From contig CAYOJK010000003.1 in the NCBI GenBank assembly GCA_964404285.1, positions 62,001 to 126,000 of the forward strand: 64,000 nucleotides of DNA, written 5' to 3'. A program made the position numbers and the translations under genes. This document shows, piece after piece, positions 51,713 to 60,312 of the stretch; position 1 is the first letter of the stretch, and each line of letters begins with the position of its first letter. Under the pieces are notes generated by a model. That model was given only the letters and a program-made list of their open reading frames with translations, did no database searches and had not been told where the DNA came from. This DNA is from JBASEY01 sp964404285 (lineage in GTDB: Bacteria > CSSED10-310).

Positions 51713-52294
51713 ATGGATGCCGAGTTAACACCTCAACCGCGTTCAACGATTACCAGCCGTATCATTGTCGCTTTACCGTTTATTGTGGTGGCATTGCTTG
51801 CAGGATATGTCTGGGCGGAGTGGCATCGGAAACCATCACGACCGGACTATGTGACATGGACAAAATCTCAATCGGCTTTTTCTCGTGTCGAACGAGATTT
51901 AACTCTGGTTTACTTGTCAGCAAATGAGGAGTGGGTTACAGAATCCCGCACAATAAGGGGATTTGAGACAGAACGCCAGGAAGTTCAATCTTGTCTTGAA
52001 ACATTTTTAGGTGGCCCCGTATCTGCAGAAGCGCGATTGCCGGGTAAAGAGCTTATCCAGATTGGTGGAGTGTATTTGGATGGAAAAGGCGGGATAATTA
52101 TCAATTTCGAGACACAGGCCGAGATATTGAATATGGGTGGTATCGAAGCGGAGAATGTTTTTATTCAATCTTTGATTCATACGATTAAATCCAACTATCC
52201 CTCTATAAAACACATGCAGTTGATAGTGAACGGTTCAGTGGCGGAAACACTGGCAGGTCATCTAGATATTCGTGGATTATTTTATATCGGCTGA
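51713..52294 (+). CDS. GerMN domain protein
   Basis: A 193-residue protein with an N-terminal membrane anchor (about residues 18-38) and a GerMN domain (about 60-190). LTLVYLSANEEWVTESRTI at the start and GIIINFETQAEI and HMQLIVNG later are typical. In Gram-positive bacteria GerM is a wall-linked protein used in sporulation; in diderms GerMN proteins pair with amidases. ATG 51713 has GGAG eight bases upstream, which lies in the last codons of the amidase gene. I see no sporulation genes nearby. Confidence 0.8.
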   Translation: MDAELTPQPRSTITSRIIVALPFIVVALLAGYVWAEWHRKPSRPDYVTWTKSQSAFSRVERDLTLVYLSANEEWVTESRTIRGFETERQEVQSCLETFLGGPVSAEARLPGKELIQIGGVYLDGKGGIIINFETQAEILNMGGIEAENVFIQSLIHTIKSNYPSIKHMQLIVNGSVAETLAGHLDIRGLFYIG

Positions 52295-52346
52295 TTACAA
52301 AAGAAAGAACGAGTTATTTGATTATTCTCAGCAAACGGGTCGAAAA

Positions 52347-52955
52347 ATGTCGATAGAAAAAATCACTTCAATTGTGATAGCGACGAGCAACAATAATAAA
52401 ATCAAAGAGATCAGTAGGATTATTGGAGAGATAGGGGTGGATTGGGTTGCGGGTAGTGATTTCTTGGTTGGAGAAGTTGAAGAGAACGGATCGACATATG
52501 CCGAGAATGCTGAAATAAAAGCACGTGCATATTCAAATATATCTGGTTTACCGGCTTTAGCGGATGATTCTGGTTTGGAAGTGGATGCTTTAGATGGGCT
52601 GCCTGGTATTCATTCGAACAGATTTTTTGGTCGGAGCAAAACAGATGCAGAGAAGGTGGCTGAGCTTTTAAAACGCTTGGAAGGTGTGCCGAAAAATAAG
52701 CGGACAGCTCGTTTTATTTGCCATGCAGTATTATTGGCTGGGGATCAGATGCTGGCCTCGGTTAGAGGAACTGTTGAAGGGTTTATTCTCTATCAGCCTC
52801 AAGGAAGCGGTGGATTTGGTTATGATCCGGTTTTTTATTATCCTGAACTGAGGAAGACTTTAGCTGATTTGAGTGTGGCTGAAAAGAATATTAGAAGCCA
52901 TCGTGGACAGGCAATGAGAAAAATTCGAGAATTTTTGTTGCGTTTTGGTGTATAA
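52347..52955 (+). CDS. rdgB: Non-canonical purine NTP pyrophosphatase (Ham1/RdgB)
   Basis: RdgB hydrolyses dITP, ITP and XTP to monophosphates and so keeps them out of nucleic acids. The protein of about 202 residues starts with SIVIATSNNNKIKEIS, contains ADDSGLEVDALDGLPGIHSN with its catalytic Asp pair, and GGFGYDPVFYYPE near the C-terminus. ATG 52347 fits the family start; an upstream in-frame ATG at 52272 would add 25 unrelated residues within the GerMN gene. The tRNA cluster starts 50 bp later. Confidence 0.92.
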   Translation: MSIEKITSIVIATSNNNKIKEISRIIGEIGVDWVAGSDFLVGEVEENGSTYAENAEIKARAYSNISGLPALADDSGLEVDALDGLPGIHSNRFFGRSKTDAEKVAELLKRLEGVPKNKRTARFICHAVLLAGDQMLASVRGTVEGFILYQPQGSGGFGYDPVFYYPELRKTLADLSVAEKNIRSHRGQAMRKIREFLLRFGV

Positions 52956-53005
52956 ACGTGGTAATAACTTGGCGCTGTGTGCCGGCTGAACCCAATGGCG
53001 CGTGA

Positions 53006-53080
<75 letters not shown>

Positions 53081-53105
53081 TTGAAAGGATGTTGGAAGTC
53101 GATGC

Positions 53106-53179
<74 letters not shown>

Positions 53180-53231
53180 TCGATGTGAATGACGGTGTAC
53201 CACCGGTATCTCGGAGGTTTGAAAAGATGAT

Positions 53232-53306
53232 GGTGAGTGTAGCTCAGTTGGTTAGAGCGCCTGACTGTGGATCAGGAGGTCGAGGGTTCAAGTCCCTTCA
53301 CTCACC
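53232..53306 (+). tRNA. tRNA-His (anticodon GTG)
   Basis: Acceptor GTGAGTG/CACTCAC, anticodon stem CCTGA/TCAGG, loop CTGTGGA. The extra G at 53232 (G-1) faces discriminator C at 53306, the identity pair for histidyl-tRNA. CCA is not encoded. Confidence 0.95.
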
Positions 53307-53313
53307 CTGTATG

Positions 53314-53342
53314 GAGCCGAAGAAGCGTTGTCTTCGGCTTTG
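53314..53342 (+). other. Strong hairpin between tRNA-His and tRNA-Arg
   Basis: AGCCGAAGA (53315-53323), loop AGCGTTG, TCTTCGGCT (53331-53339): nine perfect pairs, followed by TTGTC. It may be a weak terminator or an RNA-processing signal in the tRNA transcript. The T-run is short, which argues against efficient termination. Confidence 0.5.
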
Positions 53343-53347
53343 TCTAT

Positions 53348-53421
<74 letters not shown>

Positions 53422-53440
53422 TATGAAAAACGGATTACCT

Positions 53441-53522
53441 GCGAGGATGGCGGAATTGGCAGACGCGCTGGACTTAGGATCCAGTGCCGCAAGGTGTGGG
53501 GGTTCAACTCCCCCTCCTCGCA
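53441..53522 (+). tRNA. tRNA-Leu (anticodon TAG)
   Basis: The 82-nt tRNA has a long variable arm (TGCCGCAAGGTGT), as in class II tRNAs, acceptor GCGAGGA/TCCTCGC, anticodon stem CTGGA/TCCAG and loop CTTAGGA. It reads CUA/CUG. It is the last of the cluster. Confidence 0.95.
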
Positions 53523-53599
53523 TGAAGTTGATACTCCGTAAGATGCGTGAATTAATGACAACTTCTTGTTGCGAATCCCTTTAAATGAGGTAGCTTAAA

Positions 53600-54922
53600 A
53601 TGAAATTTAATATCGAAACGGTTTCAGAAAAGTCCAAATTAATCAAAGTTGAAATCCCTCATGAACGTGTTCAAAAAGAATTTGAAAAATTGTATTCTGA
53701 ACTCGCCCAAAATGCTGTTATTCCAGGTTTCAGAAAAGGAAAAATACCACGGGGGATGCTTAAACTTAGATTGGGTGAAGATATAGCGAATCAAATAGGG
53801 TTTGACTTGATACGTGAAACTCTGCCGGACATTTTGAAATCTATAGAGGATGTCATCGTCGGTACGCCGGAGGTTGCTGAATGGAAGATCGATGAAAACC
53901 AAGCTTTTCAGTTTGAAGTTAGTGTTGAAATCCTTCCACCGATGGATCTAAAAGAATATAAAGGTATTGAAGTGCCTAAAAAATCCTTGGAAATTTCTGA
54001 TGATGAAATCCAGGAAAGTCTGGAACGTATCCGTGAAGGACAAGCAACATACGAAGTTGTTCGTGACCGCCCGGCCGAACTTAATGATCGCATCTATGGC
54101 CGAATTACCCTGAAAGGTGATGACGAACCGGTGCCTGGCTGGACAAACCGACATCTTGAGGTGAATATCGGAGAAGACACATTTTTTCCTGGATCGGGTA
54201 TGGAAGAAAAAATGATCGGCGCTGAAATCGAAAAGGAACATACATTTACAATGGATTTTGCTTCCGATTATTCTTATTACAAAGATCTAGCAGGTAAATC
54301 TGTAACGGCTACATTGGCTTTGACTGAGATAAAAATTAAGACGCTGCCGGACATCAATGACGATTTGGCAAGAGATATGGGTCTTGAAACTAAAGATGAA
54401 TTGATGGAAATGGTTCGGAAGAATATTGAGCAAGAACGTAATCAAAGGATCGATCATGAATTTGAAAGCGCTATTATCGAAAAGATAGTCAAAGCTAATT
54501 CAGTTGAAGTGCCGGAAGCGCTGGTCGATCAGGAGTCGGAATTTTTTGTGGATTCATACTTTAGTCAAGGCGCTATGGATGAAAAAACCAGGGAGATGTT
54601 TATTAATCAAATGAAGCCGGCTGCTAAATTGCGGGTTCAGGAAAGGTTGATTTTGAGTCGTATAGCTGAACTTGAACAAATTGAAACGACAGAAGAAGAG
54701 CTTGAAAATACGTTTAAAGAAATGGCTGAACAACAGAAGAAGACGTTGGAAGCGATTCGAAGTGAATGGGAAGAAGAAAAGGCAGTTGACAATTTAAAGC
54801 GCGAGTTGGCTAGAAAAAAAGCGATGGATTGGTTGAAAGAAAATGTGACGATTGGTGATTGGATCGAACCTTCTGAGACGGCCGATCCGCAAGAAAGCCA
54901 AAATGAAGAATCTGATACCTAG
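53600..54922 (+). CDS. tig: Trigger factor
   Basis: Trigger factor is the ribosome-bound chaperone and peptidyl-prolyl isomerase that meets nascent chains. The 440-residue protein has the N-terminal ribosome-binding domain with PGFRKGKIPRGM (residues about 42-53), the FKBP-like domain (about 155-245) and the C-terminal helical arms. The chain ends with an acidic tail. ATG with a GAGG site. It is followed by clpP after 9 bp, a frequent order, but clpX, which usually comes next, is replaced by engB. Confidence 0.94.
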   Translation: MKFNIETVSEKSKLIKVEIPHERVQKEFEKLYSELAQNAVIPGFRKGKIPRGMLKLRLGEDIANQIGFDLIRETLPDILKSIEDVIVGTPEVAEWKIDENQAFQFEVSVEILPPMDLKEYKGIEVPKKSLEISDDEIQESLERIREGQATYEVVRDRPAELNDRIYGRITLKGDDEPVPGWTNRHLEVNIGEDTFFPGSGMEEKMIGAEIEKEHTFTMDFASDYSYYKDLAGKSVTATLALTEIKIKTLPDINDDLARDMGLETKDELMEMVRKNIEQERNQRIDHEFESAIIEKIVKANSVEVPEALVDQESEFFVDSYFSQGAMDEKTREMFINQMKPAAKLRVQERLILSRIAELEQIETTEEELENTFKEMAEQQKKTLEAIRSEWEEEKAVDNLKRELARKKAMDWLKENVTIGDWIEPSETADPQESQNEESDT

Positions 54923-54931
54923 GAGTAAAAG

Positions 54932-55534
54932 ATGAAAGATCCTCTTATGCAGTTAATTCCTATAGTTGTTGAGCAGTCCAGTCGTGGTGAGCGGGCGTAT
55001 GATATTTATTCTCGATTGCTGAAAGAAAATATTCTGTTTATTGGGACCGCGATCGACGACCAGGTTGCAAACCTTGTCATTGCACAGTTGTTGTATTTGG
55101 CAGCTGAAGACCCGGAAAAAGATATTCATATTTATATCAACTCTCCTGGCGGTCATGTGATGTCTTGTCTGGCTATTTATGACACAATGCAATATGTAAA
55201 GCCGGATGTCTCAACGATCTGTGTAGGACACGCAGACAGCGCAGCCGCTGTTCTTCTAGCGGCCGGCGCACCAGGAAAGAGATTTGCACTGAAAAACGCT
55301 CGGATAATGATTCATCAACCTTGGGGCGGATTTCAAGGACAAGCCTCTGATATCGATATTCACGCTCAGGAAATTCTACGAATGCGAGCAGAATTGAATA
55401 GGATACTTGCAGATCATACAGGGCAGAGTATCGATAAAATTGCTCGTGATACCGACCGCGATTTTTTTATGTCCGCTGAAGAATCGATAAAATATGGTAT
55501 TATCGATAAAATTCTTGAGCGCGACAAAAAATGA
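54932..55534 (+). CDS. clpP: ATP-dependent Clp protease proteolytic subunit
   Basis: ClpP forms a double heptameric chamber that degrades proteins delivered by ClpC or ClpX. The 200-residue protein has the full triad S103, H128 and D177 with the same spacing as E. coli S97/H122/D171. The sequence round the nucleophile is GHADSAAA rather than the usual GQAASMGA, with an Asp just before the Ser. IPIVVEQSSRGERAYDIYSRLL is the standard N-terminal axial loop. ClpC at 5800 with its LGF docking loop is a likely partner. Confidence 0.94.
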   Translation: MKDPLMQLIPIVVEQSSRGERAYDIYSRLLKENILFIGTAIDDQVANLVIAQLLYLAAEDPEKDIHIYINSPGGHVMSCLAIYDTMQYVKPDVSTICVGHADSAAAVLLAAGAPGKRFALKNARIMIHQPWGGFQGQASDIDIHAQEILRMRAELNRILADHTGQSIDKIARDTDRDFFMSAEESIKYGIIDKILERDKK

Positions 55535-55540
55535 TAAAGT

Positions 55541-56143
55541 GTGAAAATTACGAGCGCTGAATTTGTAAAAAGCGCGGTTGTACCGGAAGGTTACCCTGCT
55601 TCAGACTTGCCGGAAATAGCTTTTGTCGGCAGATCAAACGTCGGAAAATCAACCCTGATAAACACGCTTGTCCAGCGAAAAAAGCTGGCTAAAACCAGTT
55701 CGACACCCGGAAAAACCCGTTTAATAAATTTTTATTTGGTTAATTCCAGACTGTTTTTAGTCGATCTGCCCGGGTATGGTTATTCGAAGGCTCCGGAGCG
55801 GATCAGCCAAACCTGGATGCAGGCTGTCGATAAGTATTTTCAGACTCGAAAGACACTTTTAGGAGTTTATCAACTGATAGACTGCCGCCATCCTCCTACT
55901 GAACTCGATCGAAAAGTGTGTCAATGGTTGGTCGAAACAAATTTGCTCAAAGGTGTCAGTGCCGTTAAAACGGATAAAATTTCACCTTCAAAAGTCCAAG
56001 AATCCCTCAAACGTATTCGACAAACACTGAACTTGGCTGATGACTATCCGCTTATCCCATTTTCTTCAATAACGGGAACCGGGCGCGGTGAACTTTGGAG
56101 ATATATCCTCCAGATTACAAATCTAAAAGTATCGGCAGATTAA
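55541..56143 (+). CDS. engB: Ribosome biogenesis GTP-binding protein EngB/YsxC
   Basis: EngB is a small GTPase needed for assembly of the large ribosomal subunit. The 200-residue protein has G1 GRSNVGKST (residues about 30-38), G2 TPGKT, G3 DLPGYGYSKAP and G5 SSITGTGR. The G4 position reads VKTD instead of TKAD, a mild change. GTG start 6 bp after the clpP stop; no ATG is available. It converges on larB with a 37-bp gap. Confidence 0.93.
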   Translation: MKITSAEFVKSAVVPEGYPASDLPEIAFVGRSNVGKSTLINTLVQRKKLAKTSSTPGKTRLINFYLVNSRLFLVDLPGYGYSKAPERISQTWMQAVDKYFQTRKTLLGVYQLIDCRHPPTELDRKVCQWLVETNLLKGVSAVKTDKISPSKVQESLKRIRQTLNLADDYPLIPFSSITGTGRGELWRYILQITNLKVSAD

Positions 56144-56180
56144 ATAACTTCTATTTTCGGATTTGATCGAGTATCAGTCG

Positions 56181-56945
56181 TCAAGCCTGCTTTTGTTCGT
56201 ATTGTTTGCGTAGCATTAAAGCTGCAGCGTAACCTGCGCCAAATCCATTATCGATATTGACCACAGTCAATCCGGCAGCACAGGATATCAACATGGAAAA
56301 CAATGCGGTAAATCCTCCTAAAGCAGCTCCGTAACCTACGGAAGTAGGAACCCCGATAACGGGGCAATTGACAATGCCGGCAATGACGCTGGGGAGAGCG
56401 CCTTCCATGCCGGCAACTGCAATGATGACATCGGCCTTTTGCAATGTGGACTGGTGCGACAGAAGCCTGTGCAGCCCAGCGACTCCAATGTCGATAAGTC
56501 GGTCAACGGAATGTCCCATCGTTTCTAAAGTGATAGCAGCTTCCTCCATTACAGGAATATCAGATGTACCGGCTGCACAAATCACTATCGTTCCAGGGTA
56601 AACAGACGTATCTGTTCGAAAAAATGCGCATCGGGCGCTTTCCGAATAGGTTAACCAACAGATTTTCCGTTTGATCACCTCCCATTTTTCCGGCTGTAAT
56701 CGGGTAATGAGTACGGGCATGTTTTTCAACCTGATCCGATCGGCAATACCAATGATCTGCTCAACGGTTTTATCTTCCCCGTAAATGACTTCTGGAAGCC
56801 CGCGTCTGAGATTGCGGTGGTGATCGATGGTGGCATATGACAGGTCTTCAGAGATAAAAGATTTAAGCTCTTGAACTGCGTGCTCAGGAGATATAATTCC
56901 GTTTTGGACTCGTTTAAGGAGGTCGTACAGCGAGCTGTTGGTCAT
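56181..56945 (-). CDS. larB: Nickel pincer cofactor biosynthesis protein LarB
   Basis: LarB carboxylates and hydrolyses nicotinic acid adenine dinucleotide, the first step to the nickel-pincer nucleotide of lactate racemase. The 254-residue protein has the PurE-like C-terminal domain with CAAGTSDIPVMEEAA, AGMEGALPSVIAG and PTSVGYGAALGG. The N-terminal 90 residues are the family extension (RRGLPEVIYGEDKT). No larA, larC or larE is in the window. The ATG overlaps the folD stop by 4 bp. Confidence 0.9.
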   Translation of the reverse strand: MTNSSLYDLLKRVQNGIISPEHAVQELKSFISEDLSYATIDHHRNLRRGLPEVIYGEDKTVEQIIGIADRIRLKNMPVLITRLQPEKWEVIKRKICWLTYSESARCAFFRTDTSVYPGTIVICAAGTSDIPVMEEAAITLETMGHSVDRLIDIGVAGLHRLLSHQSTLQKADVIIAVAGMEGALPSVIAGIVNCPVIGVPTSVGYGAALGGFTALFSMLISCAAGLTVVNIDNGFGAGYAAALMLRKQYEQKQA

Positions 56946-57877
56946 GATAGAGATTCTTTCAGCCGTTTTTGAGCTAAGTTTAGCGTGTTGACCATCAGCA
57001 TTGCGACTGTCATGGGGCCGACTCCACCAGGAACTGGAGTAAAAAAAGATGCTCTGCCGATTGCTGCATCGGGATCAACATCCCCGACCAGCGCGGAACC
57101 TTTCTTATCAATTTTTCGCTTGATTGGAGTGTCTTTCTCGATCCAATGGGGGAGAGCTTGTTCGAGGGTGATCCGGTTGATGCCGACATCTATAATAACA
57201 GCTCCAGGTTTAATGTAGTCTGCGGTTACAAGACCTGGCTTACCAACTGCTGCTATTAAAACGTCTGCAGTTCGACACATAGCAGGCAGGTCCTGCGTTC
57301 TGGAATGTGTGATGGTAACTGTTGCATGCTCACGTAAAAGAAGCGCAGCCAAAGGTTTCCCAACAATATTACTGCGTCCGATAATAACGGCATGCTTGCC
57401 TTTGAGGGGAATGGAATATTCGTGAAGTATTCGAAGTATTCCAGCAGGTGTACATGGCGCCAAATCACTTGTTCCAGACCATAAACTACCGACAGATTCA
57501 GGATGAAAGCCATCGACATCTTTCGATACTGATATCTTATGGATTACGTCATTTTCATTTGTGATCGATGCTGGCAAAGGAAGTTGGACAATAAGACCAT
57601 CACAGGTATCATCCTGATTACATAAGTCAATTGCGTCCATAATTTCTTCCATTTGCACTGTTTCCGGTAACGTTATATTCCTGAATTCAATTTCGGAGGA
57701 AAGACAGGCTTTTTCTTTATTCCGAATATAGACTTTTGAAGCTGGATCATCACCGGCATTTATGACCACTAGGCACGGTTTTCTACCTGTTTGTCGATAA
57801 AACTCCTCTGCATCCTTCTTAACGGACTCAATAACACCGGCTGCCACCCGTTTTCCATCCAGTAAAACTGTCTCCAT
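56942..57877 (-). CDS. folD: Methylenetetrahydrofolate dehydrogenase/cyclohydrolase
   Basis: FolD oxidises 5,10-methylene-THF with NADP and hydrolyses the product to 10-formyl-THF. The 311-residue protein shows SKVYIRNKEKAC with the catalytic Lys, IVQLPLPASI, GRSNIVGKPLAALLL (cofactor site) and PVPGGVGPMTVAML. I chose ATG 57877, which has AGGAG nine bases upstream; an in-frame ATG at 57913 would add 12 residues and lies almost on the inferred transcript start. It is co-transcribed with larB. Confidence 0.93.
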   Translation of the reverse strand: METVLLDGKRVAAGVIESVKKDAEEFYRQTGRKPCLVVINAGDDPASKVYIRNKEKACLSSEIEFRNITLPETVQMEEIMDAIDLCNQDDTCDGLIVQLPLPASITNENDVIHKISVSKDVDGFHPESVGSLWSGTSDLAPCTPAGILRILHEYSIPLKGKHAVIIGRSNIVGKPLAALLLREHATVTITHSRTQDLPAMCRTADVLIAAVGKPGLVTADYIKPGAVIIDVGINRITLEQALPHWIEKDTPIKRKIDKKGSALVGDVDPDAAIGRASFFTPVPGGVGPMTVAMLMVNTLNLAQKRLKESLS

Positions 57878-57924
57878 TTCTGACTGTCTCCTTTCCAATG
57901 AAAGATACAACATAGTTCGATACC

Positions 57925-57953
57925 TTTCTACCTTGCGAACAGAAAAACATCAA
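57925..57953 (-). promoter_or_regulatory. Putative promoter of folD-larB
   Basis: Minus strand: TTGATG (from 57948-57953), 17-bp spacer, TAGAAA (from 57925-57930), each 4 of 6 to consensus. It would give a leader of about 40 bases for the chosen folD start. The rest of the 173-bp divergent gap shows only a 10-bp palindrome at 57989-57998. Confidence 0.4.
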
Positions 57954-58050
57954 CTTTCTTGATAGGTGATGGCGATGTTTCGCTCTGGATACCGGTATAG
58001 AATAAAATAATGGAAACTAATTCCGGCTACATGATAGACTTCAATTCATT

Positions 58051-60186
58051 ATGATTGGAAAGAGTAAATTATCAAAATTTGGATTATTTACTAAAAGGCT
58101 TGGAATCATGATTATTGGGATTCTGGCTGTCGTCATGATAAGCAAGCTTACAATCCAATACGCTCAAAGCCAGTTTCAATCAGGCATTGGCGTTTTTCAT
58201 CAATTTGACCCTGTGTTTTCGATCTTTCGCCTTATAGGTGAGTGGGTTATCACCTCAAGCAGTGCTCATTGGTGTGTTTTTTCAGTGTTTACCACAATCA
58301 TAATAGTGACCATGTCTTGTGTTATATGCATAAAACATAAAAGCATCTGTAAGCCAATGGTTTTTATTGCTTTATCGATTGTTTTGGGTTTGTGGGCACG
58401 GTTTATCTCGTTTCACAACTCATCATCCTCTTGCTTACCCTGGATATTGTTGTGTTGTTCGGTTTTATCCGCCTTTTTTGCTGCCCTTATGTCTGGAACC
58501 GATATGAATGAAACACATTCAAAACCGGCTAAAAGAGTTTGGATCTGTGTAGCTCTAGTATTGATAGCAGGCTTTTTATTTCGAGTGTACCGATTGGATA
58601 CTTTGCCGCCGGGACATGCACAGCACACGGCTCAATGGGGAATGATCGGAGCACGGAAGGCGTTACAACAAAAAGCAACATGGATAGACGAAGAAGGTCG
58701 ACGTTTTTTTCTGGAACAAGTGAAATTGCTTATAGTGAATGAGCCGCATCAGGAAGGCCTCAATATATTTGTTGACTGGTTGCTTGCGAGCTGGTTTGGA
58801 CCATCGCTTGTAGTTCAGCGAACAGCAACGGCCATGGTAGGACTTTTATCCCTGGTTGCGCTTTATTGGACAGCAGGTATCAACTTCGGCCGAAAAACCG
58901 CCTGCTTGACCATGTTTTTTGCGGCAATATCACCATGGCATATTATGCATTCGCGCTATTCAAATATTGAACATATTTTACCACTCTTACTTGTTATTTT
59001 GTCGATGGGACTACTGAAGAAATATCTACAAACTCGTTCGCTTAAAACTGCCATTTTACTACTTCTTGTCTTAGTTGCAGATTTTCATGTCTATGTCATT
59101 GCTCAATTTATTGTCCCGATTATTCTGATAGTCTGGATAAATTCAATTTTTCAGACCAAAGATTTTCGTAAAACATCATTGGTTACTCTTGGGGTGGTAT
59201 TCTTGTTATTTAGCATTGGTATAGCGCCAAAAACCGGTTTGTATGGCTGCAAAGATCACATTTCACTTTTAAACACATCGATAATGGCGCATCCATCTTA
59301 TGTTATTCAAGGACAGAATGTTGTTGTTAGAAATATAATTACTGTCTTTCGTGGTTTATTTCTAAATGGAGAGGGTTCATTTTGGTTTCATAAAACGAAT
59401 GGACATCTGATTTGGCCGATTTCGATATCTCTAGTTATCGGTTTGGCTTATGCTTTCGTCAATCTTCACAAGTGGGCTTATCATTCGTTAATAATGTGGT
59501 TTTTTATTGGTTTGATTCCTGCCTTACCTTCGTCTGATCCAGCGCCTCGGCGTATTTTATGTGCATTACCTGCGATATACATTTTAGCAGCGTTAGGAGT
59601 TGACCATTTACTCTCTCGATTAGTCGTGTGGCCGCTTATTCAGAGACGGTGGATGATAGTTTTTTTGTCGGGAGCATTGGCAGTATTGTTGTTATGCGGG
59701 GCATGGGTCTCATTTGAATACAATTCTATCAGCAGGGAAGACTTTTTGAATGGAAAAGAAAGGCGTTTTGCTGAAATTGTGTGTAGTTATCTGCCGGATT
59801 ATACGGTTTATTCTTTTTTGGACTCCTATACCAGGATTCAAAAAATCTGGATGATTTGTGGATGGTTGGGGCCGGAAGAGCCGTCACCCAATGCCGTGAA
59901 ATTTTTAGATCCGGAAAATGATCTGGATACATTGATCAAAACACGTGCTATACAACCGGTTTCCGAAGAAAAGCGTGGAGTCGTTTTTATTCTTCCCGCT
60001 TATCAAAATGGCTTGACAACGATTCAGGATGTGATGAAGCTTTTTTCAGAAGGAGACCATCAGTATTATAGGTTTGATCCTTATTTTAAGAATCATGATA
60101 AGGGTGAGCAGGAGTTTATTAGCTGGAAAGTCCAGAAGCATCTATTTAACGAAGTGTTAGAGATGTGGTCGTTTTCCGATATTTAA
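58051..60186 (+). CDS. PMT-family (GT39-like) membrane protein
   Basis: A 711-residue membrane protein with some twelve membrane segments and a soluble C-terminal part (about 565-711). The core resembles the dolichyl-phosphate-mannose transferase fold: FRVYRLDTLPPGH, then RTATAMVGLLSLVALYW, SPWHIMHSRYSN. In active members an acidic pair follows LPPG-x-x; here the position is Q191-H192, so catalysis is doubtful. The N-terminal 160 residues add four or five membrane segments not usual for the family. ATG 58051 has no clear ribosome site. It heads a run of three related membrane proteins. Confidence 0.72.
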   Translation: MIGKSKLSKFGLFTKRLGIMIIGILAVVMISKLTIQYAQSQFQSGIGVFHQFDPVFSIFRLIGEWVITSSSAHWCVFSVFTTIIIVTMSCVICIKHKSICKPMVFIALSIVLGLWARFISFHNSSSSCLPWILLCCSVLSAFFAALMSGTDMNETHSKPAKRVWICVALVLIAGFLFRVYRLDTLPPGHAQHTAQWGMIGARKALQQKATWIDEEGRRFFLEQVKLLIVNEPHQEGLNIFVDWLLASWFGPSLVVQRTATAMVGLLSLVALYWTAGINFGRKTACLTMFFAAISPWHIMHSRYSNIEHILPLLLVILSMGLLKKYLQTRSLKTAILLLLVLVADFHVYVIAQFIVPIILIVWINSIFQTKDFRKTSLVTLGVVFLLFSIGIAPKTGLYGCKDHISLLNTSIMAHPSYVIQGQNVVVRNIITVFRGLFLNGEGSFWFHKTNGHLIWPISISLVIGLAYAFVNLHKWAYHSLIMWFFIGLIPALPSSDPAPRRILCALPAIYILAALGVDHLLSRLVVWPLIQRRWMIVFLSGALAVLLLCGAWVSFEYNSISREDFLNGKERRFAEIVCSYLPDYTVYSFLDSYTRIQKIWMICGWLGPEEPSPNAVKFLDPENDLDTLIKTRAIQPVSEEKRGVVFILPAYQNGLTTIQDVMKLFSEGDHQYYRFDPYFKNHDKGEQEFISWKVQKHLFNEVLEMWSFSDI

Positions 60187-60228
60187 AGTGATGGAGCTGG
60201 GGTCAGGATTGACAGGAGTTGGCTTTAA

Positions 60229-60300
60229 ATGCTAGATTTATATCTTGTTTTTGTCATATCGGCAACGATCGCTGTAGGAAGAGTTTTTGACGATGATTAA
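60229..60300 (+). CDS. Possible 23-residue hydrophobic microprotein
   Basis: Within the 126-bp gap before the TIGR03663-type gene, ATG 60229 is preceded by AGGAG at a suitable distance. It opens a 23-codon frame with a hydrophobic stretch (LYLVFVISATIAVG) and an acidic end (DDD). Its stop lies 12 bases before the next ATG. It could be a small membrane protein, a leader peptide coupled to the next gene, or chance. Confidence 0.25.
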   Translation: MLDLYLVFVISATIAVGRVFDDD

Positions 60301-60312
60301 GGGGTAGCAGTA

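Noticed and set aside
57989..57998. Palindrome ATACCGGTAT upstream of the PMT-like gene
   Set aside because: Ten bases of perfect symmetry can occur by chance in this much sequence, and no repeat of it or promoter alignment supports an operator.
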